From an uncultured Aquimarina sp. (GTDB taxonomy: Bacteria > Bacteroidota > Bacteroidia > Flavobacteriales > Flavobacteriaceae), in assembly GCA_947502885.1 (NCBI GenBank), contig CANNBP010000014.1, positions 98,761-162,760 on the forward strand: DNA of 64,000 nucleotides, read 5' to 3'. The position numbers and the translations under genes are program-made. This document shows, piece by piece, positions 28,044-36,830 of this stretch. Position 1 is the stretch's first letter. Every line of letters starts with the position of its first letter. The notes beneath the pieces were generated by a model, which worked only from the letters and a program-made list of their open reading frames with translations, ran no database searches and was not told the origin of the DNA.

Positions 28044-28047
28044 ATTA

Positions 28048-29349
28048 TTAATATTTCATCCACTTTAATATCTCTCTGTAAGTTGGTTTTTTTCCATACA
28101 TAAGGATACCAACTCTATATATACGTCCTGCCAACCATATCAAAAAGACTATACTTGCGATCAACAAAACCATAGAGATGACTACTTCCCACCAAGGTAC
28201 ACCAAATGGTATACGCATTAACATAACTATTGGTGATGTTAATGGGATCATCGAAAATATTGTTGATACTGTGCCATGTGGATTTTCTATAACCGAAAAG
28301 AACCCTACATAAATTGCCAAAACTAATGGTAAGATAATTGGCAGCATAAATTGTTGAGAATCTGTCTCATTATCTACTGCAGCACCAATTGCCGCATAAA
28401 TCGAACTGTATAAAAAGTACCCTCCTACAAAATAGATAAAAAATGACAATACCAGTGTTCCTAAAGGAAGTTTTAGTATATCCTGAAATAGCAATTTTAT
28501 TTCTTCTTGACTGCCTTCTTCTAAAATTAAAGACTGGTCTACACCTGTTATTTGAGGTTGATCTAAACCAAAAACCGAAGTGGCAACAGTAAGCAGTACT
28601 CCTCCTAGGATTACCCAGATAAAAAACTGAAAAATTCCTGCAAAAGAAGTCCCTAATATTTTACCCATCATTAATTGCATCGGTTTAACCGAAGAAATGA
28701 TAATCTCAATAATACGGTTTGATTTTTCTTCTATTACAGAGCGCATAACCATATTACCATATATAATGATAAACATCATCAAAAAGTACCCTGCTGCTCC
28801 ACCAAAAATCATTTTAATATAACTAGACATTTTTGATGTTTTTTCTCCCGAAAAATTCTCAATTTGAATATTTACATTTGCTTTTGAATTTTCGATCATT
28901 TCTAGATCTAGTCCCTTGTCTCTATAATTCTGATGAGTTAGCCTACTAGTCATTACATCTTCTAACGCATTTAAAACAGAAATATTTGGAGCTTCTTCTG
29001 CATAAAATTGAATCGCAGAAGCTAATTCTTTATTTGTGTTTTTGTTAGGAATATAAAGTAGACCATACATTTTCTTTATAACTACAGAATCTTTAGCATC
29101 ATTTAATGGTAATTTGCTATAATCTATATAATCTATGGTATCTGTATCTTTAAAATCAGAAACGAATAGACCTGTTTCATCAAAAAATGCAATTTTTCGA
29201 GCTTCATCATTATTTAATGTTGCCAACCAGATCACAAGTGATGCCATTGCTACAACTATTAACGGGCTCAAAAATGTCATTACAACAAAAGTCTTATTGC
29301 GAACACGGGCAATAAATTCTCTTTTAATAATTAACTTAAGATTACTCAT
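28048..29349 (-). CDS. ABC-2 type transporter permease
   Basis: A 433-residue inner-membrane permease: an N-terminal helix (about 20-40), a long outer domain (about 45-165), then five or six C-terminal helices. SVIEEKSNRIIEIIISSVKP is the coupling loop typical of the NatB/ABC-2 branch. With the ATPase gene it overlaps by eight bases, it forms an exporter. NatAB exports Na+ in Bacillus, but substrates of this branch vary and are not shown here. Confidence 0.88.
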   Translation of the reverse strand: MSNLKLIIKREFIARVRNKTFVVMTFLSPLIVVAMASLVIWLATLNNDEARKIAFFDETGLFVSDFKDTDTIDYIDYSKLPLNDAKDSVVIKKMYGLLYIPNKNTNKELASAIQFYAEEAPNISVLNALEDVMTSRLTHQNYRDKGLDLEMIENSKANVNIQIENFSGEKTSKMSSYIKMIFGGAAGYFLMMFIIIYGNMVMRSVIEEKSNRIIEIIISSVKPMQLMMGKILGTSFAGIFQFFIWVILGGVLLTVATSVFGLDQPQITGVDQSLILEEGSQEEIKLLFQDILKLPLGTLVLSFFIYFVGGYFLYSSIYAAIGAAVDNETDSQQFMLPIILPLVLAIYVGFFSVIENPHGTVSTIFSMIPLTSPIVMLMRIPFGVPWWEVVISMVLLIASIVFLIWLAGRIYRVGILMYGKKPTYREILKWMKY

Positions 29350-30271
29350 GTTCTTCTACGCTTTTAATAAATATCTCATTAATCCCTGGAATTACCTCGT
29401 TAAATCGCACTACCTGTCCTGTATTTGACAAATACTGTAATAGTTCATTAGGAGATGCATCTTTATCTAAAGTTATTTTCATTTTTAATTGATCATCAAT
29501 TGCCTTAAAATCTGCAGGAGCCACTTCAAACTTATTTTGAATTGTTGTATATATTCCAGCATTATCCTGTGTAAGAAGGCCTACTTCAAAGGTATTAGAC
29601 TTATAAGCTCTTTTTATATCTGAGACCCTACCTTCTAGTATTTTTTTTGACTTATTAATTAAAGCAATACGATCACATAACTCTTCTACACTTTCCATAC
29701 GATGTGTAGAAAATATTACAGTTGCTCCATCATTTCTAAGTTGTAAAATTTCGTCTTTGATTACGTTTGCACTTATCGGGTCAAAACCACTAAAAGGCTC
29801 GTCAAAGATAAGTAGTTTTGGTTTGTGCAATACCGTTACTATAAACTGTACTTTTTGAGCCATTCCTTTTGACAGCTCTTGTATTTTTTTATTCCACCAA
29901 TGTGAAATATCAAATTTATCAAACCAATATTTTAATCGCTCTTTGGCCTCTGTTTTACTTAATCCTTTTAACTGCGCTAAATACAATGCTTGCTCCCCTA
30001 CTTTCATAGTTTTATACAAGCCTCTTTCTTCTGGCAAATATCCTATATCTCTTACATGTTGAGGGTTTAGAGGTTCATTATCTAAATACACACTTCCTGC
30101 ATCAGGCATGGTGATTTGATTAACTATTCTTATTAATGTTGTTTTACCCGCCCCATTTGGTCCTAATAAACCAAAAATACTGCCTTTTGGCACCTCTATT
30201 GACACGTCTTGTAATGCCGTAAAATTTCCAAATTGTTTTGAGACTTGTTTTACCTCTAAAAGATTGGTCAT
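29342..30271 (-). CDS. ABC transporter ATP-binding protein, NatA-like
   Basis: A 309-residue ATPase. Walker A GPNGAGKTT (about residues 38-46), a signature loop LSKGMAQKVQ, where LSGGQ is more usual, Walker B KLLIFDEPFSGFDP, and the switch His in FSTHRMESVEELC. A C-terminal extension of about 85 residues matches the regulatory tail of NatA-type proteins. It powers the adjacent permease and heads this minus-strand series. Confidence 0.92.
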   Translation of the reverse strand: MTNLLEVKQVSKQFGNFTALQDVSIEVPKGSIFGLLGPNGAGKTTLIRIVNQITMPDAGSVYLDNEPLNPQHVRDIGYLPEERGLYKTMKVGEQALYLAQLKGLSKTEAKERLKYWFDKFDISHWWNKKIQELSKGMAQKVQFIVTVLHKPKLLIFDEPFSGFDPISANVIKDEILQLRNDGATVIFSTHRMESVEELCDRIALINKSKKILEGRVSDIKRAYKSNTFEVGLLTQDNAGIYTTIQNKFEVAPADFKAIDDQLKMKITLDKDASPNELLQYLSNTGQVVRFNEVIPGINEIFIKSVEEHE

Positions 30272-30500
30272 AATATTAAATGTAACTACTAATTATTTAT
30301 ATAACATCATTTCTCTCTGAATTTTATTGCTGCTCTATCTCTTCATTCCAGAATCCAGAGTCTGCTACTTCAAATTATGAATATATACCGTTAAACTATT
30401 CTCGGTATCTTGTTATTCTTGCAAATATATCAGAATTAGTATTCGATACCTTATTAATTTTTATGTTCATTAACTTTAAGCTTAAAATTAATGGTATATC

Positions 30501-30543
30501 AACAAAAACAAAACCCACCCTAAATATTTATATTAAGGATGGG
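30501..30543 (-). terminator. terminator of the grpE-dnaJ operon
   Basis: On the minus strand an imperfect 14-bp stem (starting CCCATCC, ending GGGTGGG, one T-T mismatch and one G-T pair) is followed directly by TTTTGTTTTTG, the classic intrinsic terminator form. It lies about 140 bases past the dnaJ stop. Confidence 0.75.
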
Positions 30544-30571
30544 AAAAAAATTGCTATGAAAAAGAAAAATT

Positions 30572-30593
30572 ATCATCATTTATAAATGATGAT
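30572..30593. repeat. perfect 22-bp palindrome
   Basis: ATCATCATTTA followed by its exact reverse complement, with no loop. It sits between the dnaJ stop and the operon terminator and may be an additional terminator stem or a protein-binding site. Confidence 0.5.
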
Positions 30594-30683
30594 GCTCAAA
30601 TATACGAATTTTTCTTAACCATACATTTGGTGTATACTATGATTATGACATCACACGATTTCTATCGATATCATTAGACTCAT

Positions 30684-31799
30684 TTATGAAAACATGTCTT
30701 TTACTTTTTCAAAAAATGATTTTTCTTCGCTATCAGGGTTAGGTCTAAAATGATCATCTTTTGACATTTTTTCAAAAAATTCTCTTTGCTCTCTATTTAG
30801 TGTTTTTGGTGTCCAAACATTTACATGCACTAATAGATCTCCTTTTCCATATCCATTAAGGCTAGGTATTCCTTTACCTCTTAATCTTAATATCTTCCCA
30901 CTTTGTACACCATCTTCGATCTTTATTCTAACCTTTCCTGACACTGTATCGATCTCTCTTGATGTTCCTAATGCTGCTTCAGAAAAACTAATATATAGAT
31001 CATAATGTAAATTATTACCTTCTCTTTGTAATTCTGAATGTTCTAATTCTTCGATTGCAACGATAAGATCTCCAGCAATTCCATTACCAGGGGCTTCGTT
31101 ACCCTTTCCTGAAACTTTAAGTTGCATACCGTCTTCTACACCAGCTGGAATTTTTATACTTACTGTTTCTTCTGAGACTTTTAAACCTTGTCCATCTGCA
31201 TCAGAAGGTCTATGATCTATCATTTGTCCCGCTCCCCCACAAGTAGTACAAGGTGAAGCTGTTTGCATTCTTCCCAAAATAGTATTGGTAACTCTAGTGA
31301 CTTGTCCACTACCGTTACACGTACTACAAGTTTTATATGTAGTTCCTGGAGCTTGAATTTTACGTTTTACTTTAATCTTCTTTTCTACTCCATTTGCTAT
31401 TTCTTCGAGACTAAGTTTTACGCGAATTCTTAGGTTACTACCTTTGGCTCTTCGTTGTCGGCCTCCACCGCCTCCAAAACCACCGAAGCCTCCAAAGCCA
31501 CCGCCACCAAAAATATCACCGAACTGGCTAAATATGTCATCCATATTCATTCCGCCACCACCGCCGAAACCGCCACCTTCAAAAGCTTGATGACCATATT
31601 GATCATAACGTGCCTTTTTATCAGGATCGCTTAAAATTTCATAGGCCTCTGCAGCTTTTTTAAACTTTTCTTCGGCTGTTTTGTCTCCCGGATTCTTATC
31701 TGGGTGAAACTCTATCGCTTTCTTACGGTAAGCTTTTTTTATTTCTGCAGTTGATGCATTTTTGCTTATCCCTAATATGTCATAAAAATCTTCTTTCAT
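30684..31799 (-). CDS. dnaJ: chaperone protein DnaJ (two-motif zinc region)
   Basis: A 371-residue co-chaperone that stimulates DnaK ATPase and delivers unfolded clients. The J domain (1-70) has the HPD motif in EFHPDKNPG. A Gly/Phe-rich linker (about 73-110) follows, then the zinc region, then the C-terminal substrate-binding domains. The zinc region has only two CxxCxGxG motifs (CSTCNGSG and CTTCGGAG) instead of four, with the intervening sequence GRMQTASP. I recall this reduced form from other Flavobacteriaceae. grpE lies six bases upstream on the same strand. Confidence 0.95.
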   Translation of the reverse strand: MKEDFYDILGISKNASTAEIKKAYRKKAIEFHPDKNPGDKTAEEKFKKAAEAYEILSDPDKKARYDQYGHQAFEGGGFGGGGGMNMDDIFSQFGDIFGGGGFGGFGGFGGGGGRQRRAKGSNLRIRVKLSLEEIANGVEKKIKVKRKIQAPGTTYKTCSTCNGSGQVTRVTNTILGRMQTASPCTTCGGAGQMIDHRPSDADGQGLKVSEETVSIKIPAGVEDGMQLKVSGKGNEAPGNGIAGDLIVAIEELEHSELQREGNNLHYDLYISFSEAALGTSREIDTVSGKVRIKIEDGVQSGKILRLRGKGIPSLNGYGKGDLLVHVNVWTPKTLNREQREFFEKMSKDDHFRPNPDSEEKSFFEKVKDMFS

Positions 31800-31805
31800 A
31801 ATTTC

Positions 31806-32351
31806 TTATTGACCGGTTACTACCTTAGGAAAACGAATTACCTTGTCTCCGAGCTTATATCCTTTCTCTATAACATCAACAATCTTACCTTTAAGATCTT
31901 CATTTGGAGCAGGAATTTGAGTAATTGCCTCGTGATCATCTGCATTAAAAGCATCACCAGCAGCTACTTCCACTTCAGACAAACCTTTACTTTTTAAAGT
32001 TTCCTTTAATTTATTATAAATCAATTCTACTCCTTTAATCAAACCCTTGTCTTCAGATTTTTCAATCTCTTTTAATCCACGATCAAAATCATCTATTACT
32101 GGCAGCATTGATTGAATTACATCTTGACTAGCGGTTTTAAACAATTCTAAACGCTCTTTAGAAGTTCGTTTTTTATAATTTTCAAATTCTGCAAAAAGTC
32201 GTAAAAACTTATCTTTTTCTTTCTGTAATTCTTCTTTAAGCTGTTCTTCTACAGACTCTTCTTCTTGGTTTTCCACTTCCTTAACAGGTGTATCAAGTAC
32301 TTCTTCTACTTGATCTTTTACATCTTCAGTATTTTTGTTTTTCTTACTCAT
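31806..32351 (-). CDS. grpE: nucleotide exchange factor GrpE
   Basis: A 181-residue cytoplasmic protein that releases ADP from DnaK. A long acidic N-terminal coiled coil (about 1-50) leads into the typical helical pair with FAEFENYKKRTSKER and a C-terminal beta domain with VIEKGYKLGDKVIRFPKVVT. The gene is immediately upstream of dnaJ (six-base gap), the classic heat-shock pair. A promoter with a tandem octamer lies just upstream. Confidence 0.95.
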   Translation of the reverse strand: MSKKNKNTEDVKDQVEEVLDTPVKEVENQEEESVEEQLKEELQKEKDKFLRLFAEFENYKKRTSKERLELFKTASQDVIQSMLPVIDDFDRGLKEIEKSEDKGLIKGVELIYNKLKETLKSKGLSEVEVAAGDAFNADDHEAITQIPAPNEDLKGKIVDVIEKGYKLGDKVIRFPKVVTGQ

Positions 32352-32390
32352 GTAACTCGTATCTTTTTATACGTTTTCATTTTGAATTAG

Positions 32391-32429
32391 CAAAAGTACT
32401 GCCATTTTTGAATTAATGTCATAATGTCA
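32391..32429 (-). promoter_or_regulatory. grpE promoter with tandem octamer
   Basis: On the minus strand TACTTTTG (32398-32391) matches the Bacteroidota -7 box exactly. Two adjacent copies of TAATGTCA (plus-strand reading, 32414-32421 and 32422-32429) occupy the -33 region, where a TTTG box would normally be. A heat-shock regulator site is possible. Confidence 0.5.
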
Positions 32430-32476
32430 CAAGGTTTTTTTAATATATATTTAAGACTTTTATTCTGATAATAAAA

Positions 32477-32484
32477 TAATTTTG
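32477..32484 (+). promoter_or_regulatory. -7 box of the yceI-like gene
   Basis: TAATTTTG matches TAnnTTTG exactly, 32 bases before the ATG at 32517. No good -33 TTTG is seen at the usual spacing. Confidence 0.35.
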
Positions 32485-32516
32485 AAAATCATTTTAACCT
32501 ATAAAACTAAATACTT

Positions 32517-33203
32517 ATGAAGATCACATTATCGCATCTATTTGCAATTGTAGCAATTACTGTTATGACTATATCTTGCAAAAGCGAAAAAAAGAGTGAA
32601 ACAGAAGCTACTACTTCTGAAGAGGTAAAAACAGAAGCACAAGAAGTTTCTGAAAAAGCCATTACTTATTTGGTTGATGCATCTAGTAGTACTATAGAAT
32701 GGATTGGGAAAAAACCAACCGGGCAGCATGCTGGTATTATTAAGATTGGTCGAGGAACATTATCTGCAACAAAAAGTGCTATTCAAACTGGTGTATTTGA
32801 TATTGACATGACTTCTATTACTGTTACTGACCTTGAAGGTGACGAAAAAGCAAGTCTTGAAGGTCATTTAAAAGGTGAAGGAAAAGATACTGAAGATCAT
32901 TTCTTTAACGTGGCAAGGTTTCCTACTGCTACTTTTGACATTACAAGTATCGCAAAAAGAGATGGAAAAACCTTTATTGAAGGAGATTTAACTATTAAAG
33001 GTATCAAAAAACCAATTTCTTTTCCTGCTATAACATCAATAAACCCTAACTCTGTAACTCTTACAAGTGATGTTTTTACAATTAACAGAACTGAATGGGG
33101 CGTAAATTATGGATCTAAGTCTATTTTTGAAAACCTTGGAGATAAATTCATTAACGATGATATAGAAATCAAAATCAATATTACCGCTAATCTTAACTCA
33201 TAA
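32517..33203 (+). CDS. YceI-family lipid-binding lipoprotein
   Basis: A 228-residue lipoprotein (lipobox MTISC, Cys21), a Glu/Thr-rich linker, and a C-terminal YceI domain (about 48-228) with STIEWIGKKPTGQHAG, FDIDMTSITVTDLEG, and DHFFNVARFPTATFDITSI. YceI proteins form a lipocalin-like barrel that binds isoprenoid-type lipids. It is outer-membrane or periplasmic in location. Divergent from grpE and closed by a strong terminator. Confidence 0.9.
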   Translation: MKITLSHLFAIVAITVMTISCKSEKKSETEATTSEEVKTEAQEVSEKAITYLVDASSSTIEWIGKKPTGQHAGIIKIGRGTLSATKSAIQTGVFDIDMTSITVTDLEGDEKASLEGHLKGEGKDTEDHFFNVARFPTATFDITSIAKRDGKTFIEGDLTIKGIKKPISFPAITSINPNSVTLTSDVFTINRTEWGVNYGSKSIFENLGDKFINDDIEIKINITANLNS

Positions 33204-33240
33204 AACAAACAACAAGTTTACTTAATTGGTTGTATCAAAT

Positions 33241-33278
33241 AAAAAAAGCTAGCTATTAAAAAATAGTTAGCTTTTTTT
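33241..33278. terminator. bidirectional terminator
   Basis: A 17-bp stem with one G-T pair (core agctagctatt / aatagttagct) and a four-base A loop, with A and T runs on both sides. It separates the convergent yceI-like and epimerase genes and overlaps the stop codon of the latter. Confidence 0.85.
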
Positions 33279-34182
33279 ATTTTAACAAATCATCTACAGC
33301 AGATGAAATATTGTCATATTTAAACACAAATCCAAGTCCTAAAACCCTAGAACTGCATACGCGTTGGCTTGAAAATAAAAGAGTATGCATTTCTCCTAAT
33401 ATCAACTGCATAAAAAACTTAGGTGTATTGGGTAAGAAAATTCTTTTATTTAATCCTAATGCGATAGCATGTGTTAGTTTTTGATTTGAAACAGGATTAG
33501 GAGCAACAGCATTAAAAACTCCATATTTTTCTTCTTGCATCACAAATACAAACATACGAGCCAGATCAATAACATGAATCCAACTCTGCCATTGTTTTCC
33601 ATTACCAAAAACACTGCCTAGCCCATATTTTATAGGATCCACTATTTTCACAAATGCTCCCCCATTTTTTGACAAAACCAAACCAATACGAAGAATACTT
33701 ACATTTATTTTGAGTTCATTAAACTTTGTAACTGTATCTTCCCATTGCGCAACCACCTTTCCTAAAAAGTCATTACCTCTCTCTTTTGAATCTTCCATAT
33801 AGTAGTTCTGAAAAGAATCGGGGTAAATACCAATAGCACTTGCCGAGATCATATGACGTACAGAATGAGGAATAACACTTAATGCTTCAAAAAGAACTGA
33901 TACTGAAAGCACTCGACTTTCGAGTATTTCCTTTTTATATCCTGATGTCCACCTTTTTGCAACTGTAGAGCCCGCTAGATTTATAATAATCTCTACACCT
34001 TTAAAACAATCAGTGTCTATCTCATTGATCTTGGGATTCCAAAAAAATCCTTTATAATTTGATTGAGATTTTATTTTATCTTTATTTGTCGTAAGGTAAT
34101 TTACATCAATTCCTTGTTGATGGCATAAACTTACTATTTCCTGACCTACCAAACCGGTAGCACCAGTAATCAAAACTTTCAT
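33277..34182 (-). CDS. TIGR01777-family NAD-dependent epimerase-like protein
   Basis: A 301-residue protein of the extended short-chain dehydrogenase fold. Rossmann motif ITGATGLVGQEI at the N-terminus, SASAIGIYPD in the active-site region, LRIGLVLSKNGGA, and the C-terminal domain typical of the YfcH/TIGR01777 branch (the motif NAVAPNPVSN). Substrate of this family is unknown. Length is standard. It is a single gene between the yceI terminator and mnmD. Confidence 0.88.
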   Translation of the reverse strand: MKVLITGATGLVGQEIVSLCHQQGIDVNYLTTNKDKIKSQSNYKGFFWNPKINEIDTDCFKGVEIIINLAGSTVAKRWTSGYKKEILESRVLSVSVLFEALSVIPHSVRHMISASAIGIYPDSFQNYYMEDSKERGNDFLGKVVAQWEDTVTKFNELKINVSILRIGLVLSKNGGAFVKIVDPIKYGLGSVFGNGKQWQSWIHVIDLARMFVFVMQEEKYGVFNAVAPNPVSNQKLTHAIALGLNKRIFLPNTPKFFMQLILGEMHTLLFSSQRVCSSRVLGLGFVFKYDNISSAVDDLLK

Positions 34183-34321
34183 TTATCTATATTTAATTCG
34201 CTAAAGAGTGATATAAAAACACCCAAAACATGGTACAAATTATAATACAAAGTACTGTTGTATACTTATAAAACCTATTCCTTTATTATAGGTTTAACAC
34301 TCATACCTTAATCAATATGTT

Positions 34322-35008
34322 TTAAACTTTTGAAGCTCTAAGCATTTCTCTTTTTCCTGGAGGACCAGGTAATCTTTCTACTTCAAATCCCACTTCTTGC
34401 ATGGCTCTTCTTACACTTCCTTTTGCCGAATACGTCACCAAAACCCCATTTAACCGCAAAGCTTCATACATTTTTCTGAAAATTTCAACCGTCCACAAAT
34501 CTGGTTGTACCCTTGCTCCAAAAGCATCAAAGTAAATAAGATCATAGCACTTCTCATCATTTATCTCACTAAAAAATTGCTTACGTTTTGTTAATGTATA
34601 GTTTGAAGAGATATCAACAGGTTTCTCCCATTCTAATTCATGTAGTTTACCAAAAACATCTTGTTTATCTTCTACGGATAATGTTTTGGGGTAGTTCATT
34701 AAACTCGCTTCCTTATATGATACAGGGTATGCTTCTACCCCCGTATACCTTATAGATAAATTACTTTTTTCTGCTTCTAGGAAAGTAATAAAACTATTAA
34801 GTCCTGTTCCAAATCCAATTTCCAGAATATCTAATACCTCAAAATGATTCTTACTAATTATATAATGAAGTCCACTTTTTATAAACACATGTTTTGCTTC
34901 ATTTACGGCACCATGTTTAGAATGATATTGTTCATTTAAATCTGGAAGATGAATTGTTTTTGAACCATCTGCAGTAGTTATAATCTCTCTTTTAATTTCG
35001 TCTTTCAT
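34322..35008 (-). CDS. mnmD: tRNA 5-aminomethyl-2-thiouridine methyltransferase MnmD
   Basis: A 228-residue SAM-dependent methyltransferase that finishes mnm5s2U34 in the tRNA wobble position. It carries the DUF752 motifs: IILPDLN-type start (HLPDLNEQYHSKHGA), motif I LEIGFGTGLNSF, DLIYFDAFGARVQPDLW, and a final GPPGKREMLRA. Stand-alone MnmD without the FAD domain MnmC is normal in Bacteroidota. It overlaps the upstream DUF4920 gene by one base. Confidence 0.93.
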   Translation of the reverse strand: MKDEIKREIITTADGSKTIHLPDLNEQYHSKHGAVNEAKHVFIKSGLHYIISKNHFEVLDILEIGFGTGLNSFITFLEAEKSNLSIRYTGVEAYPVSYKEASLMNYPKTLSVEDKQDVFGKLHELEWEKPVDISSNYTLTKRKQFFSEINDEKCYDLIYFDAFGARVQPDLWTVEIFRKMYEALRLNGVLVTYSAKGSVRRAMQEVGFEVERLPGPPGKREMLRASKV

Positions 35009-35514
35009 TATTTCTTTAACAAAACAGCATCTGCCACAAAAGAATATGTTCTCTTTGGTGTATTTATACTATTAATTTCTTCTTTAGATTTTTTAGCATC
35101 ACTTGCATAATGGCGTTGTTCTTCTACAGAAGTACTTTGCACAAATGCTCTGCCCTTAACAATCACTGTATCTTTCTCTATATTTTTAGGCACAAAAAAG
35201 CCATACTCTTTAAACTTAACCATAACATCATTGTTATTATCTAAGTTTAAAGTCATCCAACATCCTTTTGCTTTACAAACATTCTTCACGGTACTTGTAA
35301 AAGTAACTTCAAGCGTATCTCCATTTTTCAAATCCTCATACTTTTTTGCTACCACATTTTGAAGATATATTTTCTCGATATTCATATCTGCTCCAAAACT
35401 ATCATACTTTTCTCTAGAAATGTCTGATTTTGAAAGAAATTCTTTCTTTTCTGAAGAAGGATTACATCCATATAACATAAAGATGGTTATAAAAAATACG
35501 ATCAATTTTTCCAT
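35008..35514 (-). CDS. DUF4920-like lipoprotein
   Basis: A 168-residue lipoprotein (lipobox FMLYGC, Cys17). The folded part has an OB-like pattern with VCKAKGCWMTLNL and KFKEYGFFVPKN, which matches DUF4920 by recall; the Cys pair around KAKGC may bind a metal. It is translationally coupled to mnmD but a functional link is not evident. It is divergent from ilvE, with a large inverted repeat between them. Confidence 0.82.
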   Translation of the reverse strand: MEKLIVFFITIFMLYGCNPSSEKKEFLSKSDISREKYDSFGADMNIEKIYLQNVVAKKYEDLKNGDTLEVTFTSTVKNVCKAKGCWMTLNLDNNNDVMVKFKEYGFFVPKNIEKDTVIVKGRAFVQSTSVEEQRHYASDAKKSKEEINSINTPKRTYSFVADAVLLKK

Positions 35515-35521
35515 AATTTTT

Positions 35522-35562
35522 AATTATCAAAATGTTTTGTAAAATTAAACATTTTGATAATT
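35522..35562. promoter_or_regulatory. 16-bp inverted repeat between divergent genes
   Basis: AATTATCAAAATGTTT (35522-35537) and its exact reverse complement (35547-35562) are separated by nine bases. A third half-site TTATCAAAA follows at 35569-35577. The position between the divergent DUF4920-mnmD and ilvE genes fits an operator. Confidence 0.55.
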
Positions 35563-35695
35563 CTTATTTTATCAAAAAACGGTATTTTTGTCAATGATAA
35601 AGGTTATACTTAATTTTTAAGAAACCAGAAAATGATTTTTATGAACTATAAGTTGCTTGTTTAGAACAATAGAGCAGCTTTTAAACGACTATCGG

Positions 35696-36763
35696 ATGAG
35701 AAATGCAGATCCACAAACAATTGAAATTACAAAAGTAAGTAACTCAAAAATTGATCAGGTTGATTTTGATAACCTAAATTTTGGTAAAGTCTTTACAGAT
35801 CATATGTTTGTCTGCGATTATGTCAATGGTTCATGGCAAACACCGTCTATCGTTCCTTATGGACCTTTATCTCTTGATCCATCTGCTCGAGTGTTTCATT
35901 ATGGGCAAGCTGTTTTTGAAGGAATGAAAGCATACAAGGATGATAATGGCGATACTTTCTTATTTAGACCAGATGAAAACTTTAATCGTATTAATAAATC
36001 TTCAGTACGCTTGGCGATTCCAGAATTTCCTGAAGATTATTTTTATGAAGGCCTAAATACGTTATTAAAGTTAGAAGATAATTGGATTAAGCAAGGGTTT
36101 GGAAACTCTTTATACATAAGACCTTTTGTTATCGCAACTCAAGCTAGTGTTTCTGCATCAGAGGCAGACGAGTATAAATTTATGATCATTTGCTCCCCTG
36201 CACAATCATATTATAGTGGAGACGTTAGTGTTTTGGTTGCTGAAAAATATAGCCGTTCTGCAAATGGCGGTGTAGGATTTGCTAAGGCTGCTGGTAATTA
36301 TGCTGGACAATTTTATCCTACTAATTTAGCAAAAGAACAAGGATATCAACAAATTATATGGACTGATGCTGACACCCATGAATATATGGAAGAAGCAGGC
36401 ACCATGAATCTGTTCTTTAGAATAAATGACACCTTAATTACGGCACCAGTAAGTGATCGTATCCTTGATGGGGTAACACGAAAAAGCTTAATTGCAATAG
36501 CAGAAAAAGAAGGGGTTGCTGTAGAAGTAAGACCGGTAAAAGTGCAAGAAATTGTTGAAGCAGCCAAAGATGGAAGTCTTAAAGAAATTTTTGGAGCTGG
36601 AACAGCAGCGGTTGTTAGCCCTGTTAAAGCTTTTGGCTATAAAGGTGAACACTATGAGGTAGAAAAACAGGAAAACACTTATGCTTCGCACTTTAAAGAT
36701 GCATTAATGAATATCCAATATAATAAGGCTGAAGATCCATTTGGATGGAGAGTAAAAATATAA
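35696..36763 (+). CDS. ilvE: branched-chain amino acid aminotransferase
   Basis: A 355-residue class IV PLP enzyme performing the last step of valine, leucine and isoleucine synthesis and the first of their breakdown. The PLP Lys lies in GGVGFAKAAGNYAGQ, and EEAGTMNLFF and DGVTRKSL are the cofactor-binding motifs. The ATG at 35696 (MRNADPQTIEITKV) gives the standard length; an in-frame TTG at 35657 would add 13 residues. It is followed by a strong terminator. Confidence 0.94.
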   Translation: MRNADPQTIEITKVSNSKIDQVDFDNLNFGKVFTDHMFVCDYVNGSWQTPSIVPYGPLSLDPSARVFHYGQAVFEGMKAYKDDNGDTFLFRPDENFNRINKSSVRLAIPEFPEDYFYEGLNTLLKLEDNWIKQGFGNSLYIRPFVIATQASVSASEADEYKFMIICSPAQSYYSGDVSVLVAEKYSRSANGGVGFAKAAGNYAGQFYPTNLAKEQGYQQIIWTDADTHEYMEEAGTMNLFFRINDTLITAPVSDRILDGVTRKSLIAIAEKEGVAVEVRPVKVQEIVEAAKDGSLKEIFGAGTAAVVSPVKAFGYKGEHYEVEKQENTYASHFKDALMNIQYNKAEDPFGWRVKI

Positions 36764-36796
36764 AGGCTATTCGAACAATATAAACATTATTTAAAC

Positions 36797-36826
36797 AAAA
36801 AACTCCTGAAAAATCAGGAGTTTTTT
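36797..36826. terminator. terminator between ilvE and the MazG-like gene
   Basis: A 13-bp stem (aaaaaactcctga / tcaggagtttttt) with a four-base A loop, followed by T residues. Symmetrical A/T flanks make it usable from both strands. Confidence 0.88.
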
Positions 36827-36830
36827 TATT

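Larger units (their letters stand above)
30272..30683. other. intergenic region with terminator and palindrome
   Basis: About 410 bases between the ABC ATPase gene and the end of dnaJ. It holds a rho-independent terminator on the minus strand and a perfect 22-bp palindrome (30572-30593), both listed separately, and AT-rich leader sequence for the ABC operon. Confidence 0.6.

Noticed and set aside
31430..31600. A repeat or CRISPR-like element in the GC-rich stretch
   Set aside because: The repeats are codons of the Gly/Phe-rich linker of DnaJ, in frame with that gene.
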